37,775 nt of DNA from Actinomyces oris (GTDB lineage Bacteria; Actinomycetota; Actinomycetes; Actinomycetales; Actinomycetaceae). Position numbers and translations under genes: made by a program. Below, piece after piece: positions 1-7,222 of this stretch (position 1 is the stretch's first letter; every line of letters starts with the position of its first letter). The stretch lies in assembly GCF_001929375.1 (NCBI RefSeq), contig NZ_MSGO01000010.1:1-37775 (forward strand), read 5' to 3'. The notes under the pieces are model-generated. The model did not search any database. It had not been told where the DNA came from and saw nothing but the letters and a program-made list of their open reading frames with translations.

Positions 1-87
1 CAGCACTACGCCCCACTCCTCGCAGTCCTCACCTAAGGCATACAACGGAGGGCCCTACGCCCGGAGCGCTGTCACAGCCGGACAAAC

Positions 88-126
88 CGGAGCCCCCACC
101 ACCCTCGATGGGTGGTGGGGGCTCCG
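88..126. terminator. Perfect 17-bp hairpin, probable terminator
   Basis: Arms 88-104 and 110-126 are perfectly complementary (17 bp, G/C rich) around a 5-nt loop. There is no clear T run on either side. It probably ends a gene lying left of the window, because no gene inside the window runs into it. 127-265 holds nothing I can name. Confidence 0.6.
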
Positions 127-277
127 TACCGCGTTCCCAAGCACTGTACCCGTCCTGTACCCTCGCCGGGCAGTCGCAGGTGTTCTTCGTTGGAAACTCA
201 GTTGTTGGTGGAGCCCAGGGGGTACGAGTCGAACTTCTCCCCGCACGAGATTACCTGCTGTTGGTGGCGCTGGTGAC

Positions 278-329
278 TGTGTTGTCTCATGACTTCTGAG
301 AGTTTCGGATGTCATGACATCTGAGACAC
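278..329 (+). repeat. Left terminal inverted repeat of the MITE-like element
   Basis: It pairs with 779-830 on the opposite strand. It contains two palindromic submotifs, one around TCTCATGACTTCTGAGA and one around ATGTCATGACAT. Confidence 0.6.
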
Positions 330-574
330 CGATCGGTGGCTTGCCGGGGGACCGTGCAGTACGCACAACCCCTGACCAGCTCAGCCCCAGCCTCGTACAC
401 GTTGGTCGGCTCAGGGGGGAGGGGGCCGGAGCCGGAGCTGGCGTTGAACCATGGTCTCCGGGTTCCTGCGCGGGAGCCGGACGATGCCCGGCAGGGGAGA
501 ACACGGCCGGCCCCGGGGTGAGGGTGCCGGGCTCCGCCGTCATGACCCCGCAGAGTCGATCAGTCCCACGGTTC

Positions 575-698
575 GGTGTCCACAGCGCTGACATCAACGG
601 GCCCGGCGTCAGCGCGCCCAGCGGGGATCGTTGGAATGTCGCGGTTCGTCTTTGGTCCGCGGCGTCGGAGCGGGGTTGATGTCAGCACCGTGGACACC
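575..698. repeat. Internal 24-bp inverted repeat pair within the element
   Basis: Positions 575-598 and 675-698 are inverted copies with only two mismatches, separated by 76 bp. They share no obvious sequence with the outer terminal repeats. They could be the ends of a nested smaller element, a cruciform-forming segment, or protein binding sites. Confidence 0.55.
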
Positions 699-778
699 AG
701 CGGCCCTCCAGACTTCTTCCCTTCGACCCATCCTCGCCTCCAGGACCACCAGCCCGCCCAGAGTTCCCGCCCGAGCGA

Positions 779-830
779 GTGTCTCAGAAGTCATGACACT
801 CAAATGTCTCAGAAGTGAGGAGACAGCACA
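779..830 (-). repeat. Right terminal inverted repeat of the MITE-like element
   Basis: Inverted partner of 278-329. Three bases (831-833) separate it from the right copy of the 12 bp direct repeat. Confidence 0.6.
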
Positions 831-908
831 GAGGGCGCTGGTGACGTAGGCAACCGGGGATTTTCGTGAGAGCACTTGCTACTTGAGAGGGTCACGCCTT
901 GACGCCCG

Positions 909-1304
909 ATGGCACAGACAGCAGTCTGGGGCGTTTCGCAGGGCGCGCTCTCAGCCTCGGCGACGTCAGCGCCATGGCCCCACACGGAGTTCGTCGGCGC
1001 TTTCTCGGACCTGTACACCAACGCCTGTTGGCCGAACAAACGCGTGTGGGAGGCCCGCCCCTTCGCCACGACGACGCTGCGCCAGGCCTTCAAGGACGAG
1101 ATCCTCACCGCCTCGCCCGAGGATCAGGAGGTACTCATCGCCGATTACACCGACATCACCGACCGCGGACAGTTCATCGCCCAGGGCTGGCCACACATGG
1201 AGGGGGCCGATAACCGCGAGGCACGCACCGCTGTAGGCGAGGTCATCGACATCGCCAACGCCATCCGCACCGCCTGGGCGCGCAAATTCGAGCAGCTCGA
1301 CTGA
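909..1304 (+). CDS. Hypothetical protein, possibly 5'-truncated
   Basis: A 131-aa ORF ending in the motif AWARKFEQLD. I do not recognise the family, and no signal peptide or membrane segment is visible. The N-terminal 25 residues are Ala/Ser rich and look less coding-like than the rest, which is acidic and probably helical. An in-frame stop (TGA 900-902) lies just before the ATG, so the ORF cannot extend upstream; with the MITE-like element ending only 64 bp away, the gene may have lost its original 5' end. Its last 14 codons and the following bases recur at 2180-2234, indicating a former tandem paralogue. Real expression is uncertain. Confidence 0.45.
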   Translation: MAQTAVWGVSQGALSASATSAPWPHTEFVGAFSDLYTNACWPNKRVWEARPFATTTLRQAFKDEILTASPEDQEVLIADYTDITDRGQFIAQGWPHMEGADNREARTAVGEVIDIANAIRTAWARKFEQLD

Positions 1305-1316
1305 CACGGACACGAC
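1262..1316 (+). repeat. Direct repeat copy A (3' tail of the hypothetical gene)
   Basis: About 55 bp covering the last codons, the stop and about 12 bp beyond. Copy B is at 2180-2234, and identity is near 85-90% by eye. Both copies keep the reading frame that ends AWARKFEQLD followed by TGA. Confidence 0.75.
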
Positions 1317-1434
1317 GACGGTCCATGGCCCCCTGGAGAAACGGGCGATGTACAGAGCAAGTCAGACGCAGTGACGTTCATCAAAGCGCTCAGCGCACCC
1401 GCCGCCGCTGTCAACAATCTGAGAGAATACAGGC

Positions 1435-2136
1435 ATGACTGGCATACCGTCCCCTGCGGACGTGCTGTTCAATACGCTACAATTGCTGGGCGTCCCCCTT
1501 GTAATTCTCTTGCCGCTCATCGTCACCTTGAAGATCGCCGAGTGGTGGAAGATGGGGCAACAACTGGGAACCGGCGTGCGGAACGTAAGGGAGACTGCTG
1601 CGGCACTCGCACGTCGGCGCCCCGTACGTCTTGTCGTGTTCGCGCTGCTGCAGTCGATGCTGGTGGCACTCGTCTACTCGGGTTTTACGCTGGCCCATTC
1701 TATGGGCGTGTCGGACGCAGCCGGAAGGAATATTTCTGACGGGAGCTCATTCACATGGACGCAACTGTGGATGACCATCACAACATACTCGACGACCGCC
1801 GAGCTTCCAAGGCAGGCCTCCCTCGGGGCGATGGGGTGGCTAATCGCCCTGAATATCACGCATGTGACACGTGCACAGCTACTGGTTCGCATCCTGACGA
1901 TGCCAGTGATCCTCATCGTCATCCTGGCGGGTCTCTCCGGACTCAGCATTGGCGTCGTAGGACTAATGGTCCTCAGCCTCGCATGGACGCACAGCCCCGG
2001 ATACAACATGGGGATGGTGTCGCTGTACGCAGCATGGGTGATCATCCTATGGGGCATTGCCGCCGTCCTCCCCGCATGCGTGAGTCGAGCCGAGCAGATA
2101 TACAACCAGGATGCTCAACCTCAAGCACCTCAGTAG
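1435..2136 (+). CDS. Small multi-pass membrane protein, unknown function
   Basis: A 233-aa protein with about five hydrophobic segments: roughly residues 15-33, 63-87, 130-146, 150-178 and 192-215. The loop after the first segment is basic (including ALARRRPVR), which would favour a cytoplasmic position. The tail is short, polar and Gln/Pro rich. I do not recognise a family and see no catalytic motif. Codon use is mixed and slightly less GC-rich than the core genes, and the gene sits exactly between the two copies of a duplicated 55 bp tail, so it probably arrived as an insertion between tandem paralogues. The start ATG at 1435 has only a weak ribosome site (GAGAGAATACAGGC upstream). Confidence 0.6.
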   Translation: MTGIPSPADVLFNTLQLLGVPLVILLPLIVTLKIAEWWKMGQQLGTGVRNVRETAAALARRRPVRLVVFALLQSMLVALVYSGFTLAHSMGVSDAAGRNISDGSSFTWTQLWMTITTYSTTAELPRQASLGAMGWLIALNITHVTRAQLLVRILTMPVILIVILAGLSGLSIGVVGLMVLSLAWTHSPGYNMGMVSLYAAWVIILWGIAAVLPACVSRAEQIYNQDAQPQAPQ

Positions 2137-2179
2137 TCACGGTAACGCGCTTCAGCTCGATGATCACCGACACCGGCCT

Positions 2180-2234
2180 CATCCGATCTGCCTGGGCGCG
2201 CAAGTTTGAGCAGCTCGACTGACACGGGCACGAC
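2180..2234 (+). pseudogene. Orphan 3' tail of a paralogue of the 909-1304 gene (direct repeat copy B)
   Basis: Encodes IRSAWARKFEQLD and a stop, matching the end of the ORF at 909-1304. Upstream codons in this frame show no similarity to the full gene, so only the tail of a second copy survives. It ends six bases before the hairpin that follows ssrA. Confidence 0.65.
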
Positions 2235-2240
2235 ACAACG

Positions 2241-2270
2241 CCCCTTGCGGTCCAAGAGGACCGCAGGGGG
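2241..2270. terminator. Hairpin terminator downstream of ssrA
   Basis: A stem formed by GCGGTCC and GGACCGC, extended by flanking C4/G4, with an AAGA loop. It lies just beyond the 3' end of ssrA (minus) and just beyond the orphan tail on the plus strand, so it may act in both directions. No long U tract is present. Confidence 0.65.
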
Positions 2271-2277
2271 CGTCACA

Positions 2278-2647
2278 GGTGGAGATGGGGGGAATCGAAC
2301 CCCCGTCCGACGGGCGCACAACAGGACTTCTCCGGGTGCAGCTCGCTAGCGTTTTTCTCAGCCCCAGCGTCTCACGCGAGCAAGGACGCCGACGGGCTCA
2401 GTCGATGAAAAGTCCCAAGAGCCCTACCGACACGGACTCTCAGCAGTGGCTTCCTAGATGACGCCAGGAACCGGGGCGGAAGCGCTCCCCGGGCTGACGG
2501 ACTTCGAGGCTCGCTCAGGCGGCGAGGGCGAAGTCGGTGCGAGTGTTATCGGCACCTATTGGTTCGCGCAGAGCGTTGACGAGATGACTGCGCATCCTCG
2601 ACCCGCTTCTCCTGAACCTACGACCGTCGTCGAAACCGATCATCCCC
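2278..2647 (-). ncRNA. ssrA: Transfer-messenger RNA (tmRNA)
   Basis: The 5' end (2647) reads GGGGATGATCGG followed by TTTCGAC, and the 3' end pairs with it (GGGGATG with CATCTCC), preceded by a canonical T arm around GGTTCGATTCC. The length of about 370 nt fits a one-piece bacterial tmRNA. The tag frame occupies 2515-2553 and encodes ADNTRTDFALAA followed by TGA; the LAA end is the usual protease signal. After the discriminator A the genome encodes CC then T, so the CCA tail must be completed or repaired after transcription. It works with SmpB, encoded just upstream on the same strand, to free stalled ribosomes. 2648-2811 between smpB and ssrA shows no convincing promoter. Confidence 0.96.
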
Positions 2648-2811
2648 TATGGACATGTCACCGGGCTCCCGCAGGAGACCTGGAACGCGCTCTCAGCAGA
2701 GCCAGGCCACTCTAGCAGAACCCGGAGACGAGAGCACTGAGGGCTACTGCTCCGTACCTCACGCGTCGGTCAGCAGGCAGAAACGCTCACGGAGCCTCAC
2801 TCCCGCTTGTC

Positions 2812-3348
2812 TCAGCCCCGACGTCGGTTGGCCGCGGCCATGGCCCGGGCCGCCTCCCGCTTGTCCTGCGCCTCACGCAGCGCCTGACGCTTGTCCCAGT
2901 CCTGCTTACCCCGAGCCAGGGCGATCTCCAGCTTGGCGCGCCCACCGATGAAGTACAGCTCCAGCGGGACCACCGTGTAGCCCTTGGCCTGCACCCTGGT
3001 CTCAAGGCGCTCCAGCTCGCTGCGGTGCAGGAGCAGCTTGCGCTTGCGACGCGGGGAGTGGTTGTTCCACGTCCCTTGCAGGTACTCGGGGATATGAGCC
3101 CCCTGGAGCCAGGCCTCACCATGGCGGTCGATCTCGATCCAGGCCTCGGTCAGCGAGGCCCGTCCCATGCGCAGTGCCTTGACCTCGGTGCCGGTGAGGA
3201 CCAGCCCCGCCTCGTAACGGTCCTCGATGAAGTAGTCGTGGGTCGCCTTGCGGTTACGGGCCACCGTCTTGTGGGCGTCGGAGGCGGCCTTCGCCTTCTG
3301 CCCGGCCGTTGGCTTGGACGCCCGAGCAGACTTGGAGGCAGGGGTCAT
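2812..3348 (-). CDS. smpB: SsrA-binding protein SmpB
   Basis: A 178-aa protein with a Lys/Ala-rich N-terminal extension of about 30 residues, then the SmpB beta-barrel core. Visible signatures are the NRKATHDYFIED start, GTEVKALR, and GKQDWDKRQALRE near the C-terminus, ending in an Arg-rich tail that is expected to enter the ribosomal decoding channel. SmpB binds tmRNA and delivers it to stalled ribosomes. The start at 3348 has an AGGA box 8 nt upstream. The gene lies downstream of the division genes on the same strand and 164 bp before ssrA, the common bacterial arrangement. Confidence 0.97.
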   Translation of the reverse strand: MTPASKSARASKPTAGQKAKAASDAHKTVARNRKATHDYFIEDRYEAGLVLTGTEVKALRMGRASLTEAWIEIDRHGEAWLQGAHIPEYLQGTWNNHSPRRKRKLLLHRSELERLETRVQAKGYTVVPLELYFIGGRAKLEIALARGKQDWDKRQALREAQDKREAARAMAAANRRRG

Positions 3349-3503
3349 CGGCCTGTCCTTTCACGAGTACGGGATGGCTGGCGCTCCCTTGTCAGGACGA
3401 CCCGGAGCTTCCTCCGAGTGGGCCGGACCCGACCGGGGCATCGTGGCGTAACACGACGACGCGCAGGGACAGGAGTCTACGGGCCCCGTCAAGAAGGACT
3501 CGT

Positions 3504-4820
3504 CTAGAAGCCGGGCAGGGACATCGGGTCGATGTACACCCCGTCCTGGGCCACCTGGAAGTGGACGTGCGCCCCGGTCGCGTAACCGGTTGAGCCCGTC
3601 GCGCCGACGACGTCGCCGCGCTTGACCTGCTGGCCGTCGGCGACACTGCGCGAGGAGAGGTGGCACAGGGTGATGACGTAGGAGTGCCCCTCGATAATGC
3701 CGCCGTTGATGTCAAGGCCGATGCCGCAGGACTCGGAGTTCCAGTAGGTGGCCACTCCGGAGACCGCCGCGTACTGGGGCGTCCCCTCACTCGCGGCGAA
3801 GTCGACGCCCTGGTGCCCTGTGGCGACACCGGTGACCGGATGGACGCGGTACCCGAAGGGCGAGGTCACCTCGAGCGGGCCGGTGATCGGGTGTCCGATG
3901 TAGCCGCTTCCCAGGGAGTCGGCGCCGATCGAGCTGGCGGGGACCGACGGCATGGTTCCGGCACTGGCAGCGGCTCGGTTGGCGGCGTCGATCTGGGCGA
4001 CACGCGCGGCCGCGGCCGCGGCATCGGCGTTGGCCTGGTTGAGCTGGGACTGCAGGTCGCTCTTACGGCTCTCCAGCGCCTCGGCGGCCGACTTCTTCTG
4101 AGCAGCCAGCTTGGCGACCTCGTCCCGCTTGGTCTTGGCCGTGTCCCGGGCCGCCTTGGCGTTCGCCTCGGCGGTATCGGCCTCGGTCTTGAGCGTGCTG
4201 ACTCGCGTGGTGGCGGCATTCTGCCTGGCCTCACGGTTGGCGTTCTGAGCGCGCTCGACCTCGGCGGCGGACAGTACCGCCTCCTGGACCCCTGAGCCGA
4301 TCTCAACTGCTGAGGCGCGTTGACTGAGCTCCTCGACGTCCTGCGAGGCGAGGACATAGCTCCAAGAGGTCACCGAGTTGTCCCCCTGGTAGGTGGACAC
4401 GACGATCTCCGCCACGGAGCTGGAGGTCTCCTCGGCCGTCTTCTTGGACGCCTCCGACTCCTGCTTGACCGTCTCAAGGCTGTTCTTCGCCGTGGTCAGG
4501 CGGTCACTGGCGATCTGCTTCTCCCTCTCCTTGGCGGCCAGCGTCGTCTCAGCGGTGGTCAGCTGGCTCTCGGCGGTGCTCAAGGAGGCCTGGGCGTTCT
4601 GAAGCGAGATGTAGGCCTGCCCCAGATCGGCGCTGACCCCCTCAAGCGAGGAGATCACCTCCTGCTGCTTGCGCTGCGCCTCGCTCTGTTTGGCAACGGC
4701 GTCGTCGCGCTCATCGGCCAGGGAGATGTCCCCGGAGTAGAAGAAGACGAGGCTGGCGGCAGCCAGGGCGCAGACTGCGGCACGCAGGCGTGAACGGCGC
4801 AGGAACAGACGAGACGGCAT
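3504..4820 (-). CDS. Secreted coiled-coil M23 peptidase, likely FtsEX-controlled wall hydrolase
   Basis: A 438-aa protein. The N-terminus has Arg-rich residues then a hydrophobic stretch (about 13-28), a signal peptide or anchor. Residues about 35-265 are heptad-like Ala/Glu/Lys/Gln coiled coil, as in EnvC-type activators. The C-terminal LytM domain keeps all the usual zinc ligands: GHQGVDF (H and D), a CHLSS His, and GAHVHF. It is therefore probably an active peptidoglycan endopeptidase. It starts 6 bp after ftsX ends, so FtsEX probably regulates it: the coiled coil would contact the large extracellular loop of FtsX, as known for EnvC in E. coli and PcsB in streptococci. The specific substrate bond is not visible from sequence. 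Confidence 0.88.
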   Translation of the reverse strand: MPSRLFLRRSRLRAAVCALAAASLVFFYSGDISLADERDDAVAKQSEAQRKQQEVISSLEGVSADLGQAYISLQNAQASLSTAESQLTTAETTLAAKEREKQIASDRLTTAKNSLETVKQESEASKKTAEETSSSVAEIVVSTYQGDNSVTSWSYVLASQDVEELSQRASAVEIGSGVQEAVLSAAEVERAQNANREARQNAATTRVSTLKTEADTAEANAKAARDTAKTKRDEVAKLAAQKKSAAEALESRKSDLQSQLNQANADAAAAAARVAQIDAANRAAASAGTMPSVPASSIGADSLGSGYIGHPITGPLEVTSPFGYRVHPVTGVATGHQGVDFAASEGTPQYAAVSGVATYWNSESCGIGLDINGGIIEGHSYVITLCHLSSRSVADGQQVKRGDVVGATGSTGYATGAHVHFQVAQDGVYIDPMSLPGF

Positions 4821-4826
4821 ATGAGA

Positions 4827-5744
4827 TCAGATCCTCGTGTACTTGGACAGTGAGAAGGAGGAGGAGACCGCGGCCAGGGCGATGGCCGCCAGAATCAGCC
4901 AGGGCGACAGGAGGAGAACATCCTTGGTGCTGATGAAGGCGCTCGTGAAGGAGATGGAGGAGGCGAGCCATCCCTCCACGACGTAGCGCACTCCCACCCA
5001 CAACGTGGTCACGGCGAGAATCGCCCCGGTGAAGGCGGCAATGACCCCTTCGAGGATGAAAGGCAGCTGGATGAAGAGATTCGAGGCTCCCACCAGGCGC
5101 ATGATCCCGGTCTGTCGGGCGCGGGACATGGCCGACAGCCTGATGGTCGTCGAGACGAGCAGCACCGCGGCCACCGCCATGATGGTCGCCAACCCCGCCG
5201 TGATCCAGGAGGCCCGGTTCATCACGAGGAAGAGCGGCTCGAGGGTGGAGCGCTGGTCCACCACGCGCTCAACGCCGCTGTGCCCCTCGAACTGCTCGGC
5301 CACCAGCTTGTAGTTCTCGGCGTCCTTGAGCTTGATGCGGAAGGACACGGGCATCATGTCCTCGGTGGCGTTCCGCCCGACGGCGGACTTGGCGTAGGCC
5401 TTCATGAACTTCTGATAGGCCTGGGCCTTGGTCTCCATCTGGTAGGACTTGACGTAGCCGGAGGGGGCGCCAGTGGTGATGAGCTTCTCAACCTCACTGA
5501 TCTGAGCGGCGGTGGCCTCGCCGTTGGCGCAGTTGGAGGAGGCCGACGACTTGGGACACATGTAGACCGAGACCTCGACCTTGTCGTACCAGTCGCCCTT
5601 CATGGTCGAGATCTGGCTCTGCAGCAGCGACGAGGCCCCGACGAAGAGCAGCGACACGAAGGCGACGAGAATCACGGACACCGTCATCGCCAGGTTCCGG
5701 TACATGCCCTTGGCGGTCTCCGAGAGGACGAAACGCAGTCTCAC
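4827..5744 (-). CDS. ftsX: Cell division protein FtsX
   Basis: A 305-aa permease-like protein. Topology fits FtsX: TM1 about 18-41, a large extracellular domain about 42-185, then TM2 near 190-212, TM3 near 232-258 and TM4 near 282-300. The start RFVLSETAKGMYRN is typical of actinobacterial and firmicute FtsX. The extracellular domain contains two Cys residues (CPKSSASSNC). With FtsE it forms an ABC-type complex that couples ATP hydrolysis to activation of a wall hydrolase at the septum. The gene follows ftsE by 12 bp and is followed by the M23 peptidase 6 bp later, a likely transcriptional unit. Confidence 0.96.
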   Translation of the reverse strand: MRLRFVLSETAKGMYRNLAMTVSVILVAFVSLLFVGASSLLQSQISTMKGDWYDKVEVSVYMCPKSSASSNCANGEATAAQISEVEKLITTGAPSGYVKSYQMETKAQAYQKFMKAYAKSAVGRNATEDMMPVSFRIKLKDAENYKLVAEQFEGHSGVERVVDQRSTLEPLFLVMNRASWITAGLATIMAVAAVLLVSTTIRLSAMSRARQTGIMRLVGASNLFIQLPFILEGVIAAFTGAILAVTTLWVGVRYVVEGWLASSISFTSAFISTKDVLLLSPWLILAAIALAAVSSSFSLSKYTRI

Positions 5745-5756
5745 AGTTCTTCTCCT

Positions 5757-6446
5757 TCAGCGGTCCGAGCCGTAGACGCCGCGGTCCTGGTCGCGTACGA
5801 CCTCACCGCCCTTGAGCTCGATGACGCGTTTACGCATCTGGTCGACGATCTCGTCGTCGTGAGTCGCCATGACGACCGTGGTCCCCTGCCGGTTGATGCG
5901 GTCGAGCAGACGCATGATCCCGACCGACGTCGAGGGGTCCAGGTTCCCGGTGGGCTCATCGGCCAGGAGGAGCTTGGGCCGGTTGACCATGGCGCGGGCG
6001 ATCGCCACGCGCTGCTGCTCGCCCCCGGAGAGCTCGTGCGGCAGGCGCCTCTCCTTGCCGGCCAGACCCACCAGGTCGAGGGCCTCCGGCACAGCGGAGA
6101 GGATGTAGTGGCGCGGCTTACCGATGACCTGGGAGGCCAGCGCCACGTTCTCCATGACGGTCTTATTCTCCAGGAGCCGGAAGTCCTGGAAGACGAAGCC
6201 GATCTCCTGCCGCAGCTGGGGCACCCTCCACGAGGAGATCTTCGACAGATCACGACCCAGGACGTGGATACGTCCCTTGGTGGGACGTTCCTCCCGGATG
6301 ACCAGCCTCAGGAAGGTCGACTTGCCCGATCCCGAGGCGCCGACAAGGAACACGAACTCATCACGACTGATCTTGATGTCGACGTCGTCGAGCGCCGGGC
6401 GCATCCCCCGGTCATAGACCTTCGAGACGTGGTTGAAGCGGATCAT
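5757..6446 (-). CDS. ftsE: Cell division ATP-binding protein FtsE
   Basis: A 229-aa ABC ATPase. Walker A is GASGSGKST (residues 36-44), the signature is [14 protein letters not shown], Walker B is [12 protein letters not shown], and the H-loop is ATHDDE. I chose the start at 6446 ([14 protein letters not shown]), which has GGAG about 10 nt upstream and gives the normal family length; the open frame continues to 6641 but that extension does not resemble FtsE. It energises FtsX. It is the first gene of the minus-strand division block and is divergent from the gene at 6662. Confidence 0.96.
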   Translation of the reverse strand: MIRFNHVSKVYDRGMRPALDDVDIKISRDEFVFLVGASGSGKSTFLRLVIREERPTKGRIHVLGRDLSKISSWRVPQLRQEIGFVFQDFRLLENKTVMENVALASQVIGKPRHYILSAVPEALDLVGLAGKERRLPHELSGGEQQRVAIARAMVNRPKLLLADEPTGNLDPSTSVGIMRLLDRINRQGTTVVMATHDDEIVDQMRKRVIELKGGEVVRDQDRGVYGSDR

Positions 6447-6648
6447 CTGCTCGTTGCTCCCCTGCTGCGCCCCGAGCACGGCACTCGGGTTCATGGCGTT
6501 ATGGTCACCGTATGCGCCGACACGCCATTTTTCCGCCGTGACACGCCCGGCATCGATGTGGCTTGTGATGGCCTGAACGAGGTGTGATCCTCCTGTGATC
6601 ACAGAGTGCGAGAGCACCAAGCTCCAACCACTCACCGGCAACGCGCCC

Positions 6649-6661
6649 TAGGCTTGGGCGC
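6649..6661 (+). promoter_or_regulatory. Possible leaderless promoter -10 element
   Basis: TAGGCT (6649-6654) lies 7 nt before the ATG at 6662, the spacing expected if transcription starts at the start codon. The -35 region is weak. No Shine-Dalgarno sequence precedes the gene, which fits a leaderless mRNA. Confidence 0.45.
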
Positions 6662-7222
6662 ATGAGTAAGACCTCCCTGTCGCCCGCGCTGTCACGTGCC
6701 TTCGAGGATCGCGTCGACCTGGGTTCCTGGGCGGGCTTCACCTCGTCACTGGCCCGGTTCCTCGACGAGGTGTGCAGGCCGCCCGCGCAGCGGGGGGCAT
6801 CCGCTGACGCCGCCATTGACCCGTCTGGCGGGACCCTGCTGCTGACTGCTCCGGTTCCCATGGTCAAGGCCGAGGAGCTGGCTCCCCGAGGGCGCTGGTC
6901 ACAGCTGCTGGCGAGGCTGTCCCTGATCACTCCCCCCGTTCCCTCCCCGGACCTGCCGGGCGTGGTCCTCGTCGGACGCGCCGACGGCATCGAGGTCTCT
7001 CTCCCCGAGCTCGATGCGCAGGGTCGGGTGCTGCTCGGCCCCACCGAGCGCAGAATCCTGGGCGCGATCGGCTGGCAGGAGAGCCATCATGTCTTCGCCA
7101 GGCTGCTGTCCGACGGAGACGAGACCTCCGATCTGTTGACCCGCATCCTCATCGAGGTGCTCGAGGTCGCCCATCCCGCAGATCTCGACTACCTCCTGCG
7201 CGCGCACTCCGACGTCAGCTGA
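6662..7222 (+). CDS. YbjN / type III secretion chaperone-like protein
   Basis: A 186-aa soluble protein with no signal peptide or membrane segment. The part from about residue 125 on (LLGPTERRILGAIGWQ, then a helix ending EVLEVAHPADLDYLLR) resembles the C-terminal half of actinobacterial proteins annotated as T3SS-chaperone or YbjN-like peptide-binding domains. The match is by pattern recall only, so the function is unknown. It ends 8 bp inside the end of the convergent ssb-like gene. It is divergent from ftsE, which may share the intergenic regulatory region. Confidence 0.65.
   Translation: MSKTSLSPALSRAFEDRVDLGSWAGFTSSLARFLDEVCRPPAQRGASADAAIDPSGGTLLLTAPVPMVKAEELAPRGRWSQLLARLSLITPPVPSPDLPGVVLVGRADGIEVSLPELDAQGRVLLGPTERRILGAIGWQESHHVFARLLSDGDETSDLLTRILIEVLEVAHPADLDYLLRAHSDVS

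Larger units (their letters stand above)
266..845. mobile_element. MITE-like element with ~52-bp imperfect inverted repeats and 12-bp flanking direct repeats
   Basis: The outer 12 bp GGCGCTGGTGAC occurs at 266-277 and again at 834-845, as a target duplication would. Just inside lie imperfect inverted repeats 278-329 and 779-830, about 83% alike by eye and beginning TGTG(T/C)TGTCTC. Each end carries two versions of a TCTCAGA(A/T)GTCATGACA-type motif in opposite orientation. The interior (about 450 bp) contains only overlapping, low-complexity ORFs with no transposase signature, so this is probably a non-autonomous or internally deleted insertion sequence. The family is not known; TGT-starting ends and a long target duplication would be compatible with an IS481/IS3-like element, but that is a guess. 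Confidence 0.6.

Noticed and set aside
210-240. tRNA- or att-like 3' end on the minus strand (TTCGACTC ... GGGCTCCACCA)
   Set aside because: The bases around the T-loop-like part do not form a T stem and no anticodon or acceptor arm can be drawn.
55-597. Long minus-strand ORF across the repeat element
   Set aside because: It runs through both inverted repeats and a hairpin, is Pro/Ala/Gly rich with no domain, and is best explained as chance in GC-rich DNA.
314-679. Plus-strand ORF inside the MITE-like element as a transposase remnant
   Set aside because: It has no DDE-type or helix-turn-helix pattern; its length is explained by high GC.
4320-4793. Large open frames opposite the M23 peptidase, FtsX and kinase genes
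   Set aside because: They are antisense shadows of clear genes with the base composition expected from codon bias.
6447-6641. N-terminal extension of FtsE to 6641
   Set aside because: FtsE proteins start at the MIRFNHVSK motif, which has its own ribosome site, and the extension lacks homology features.
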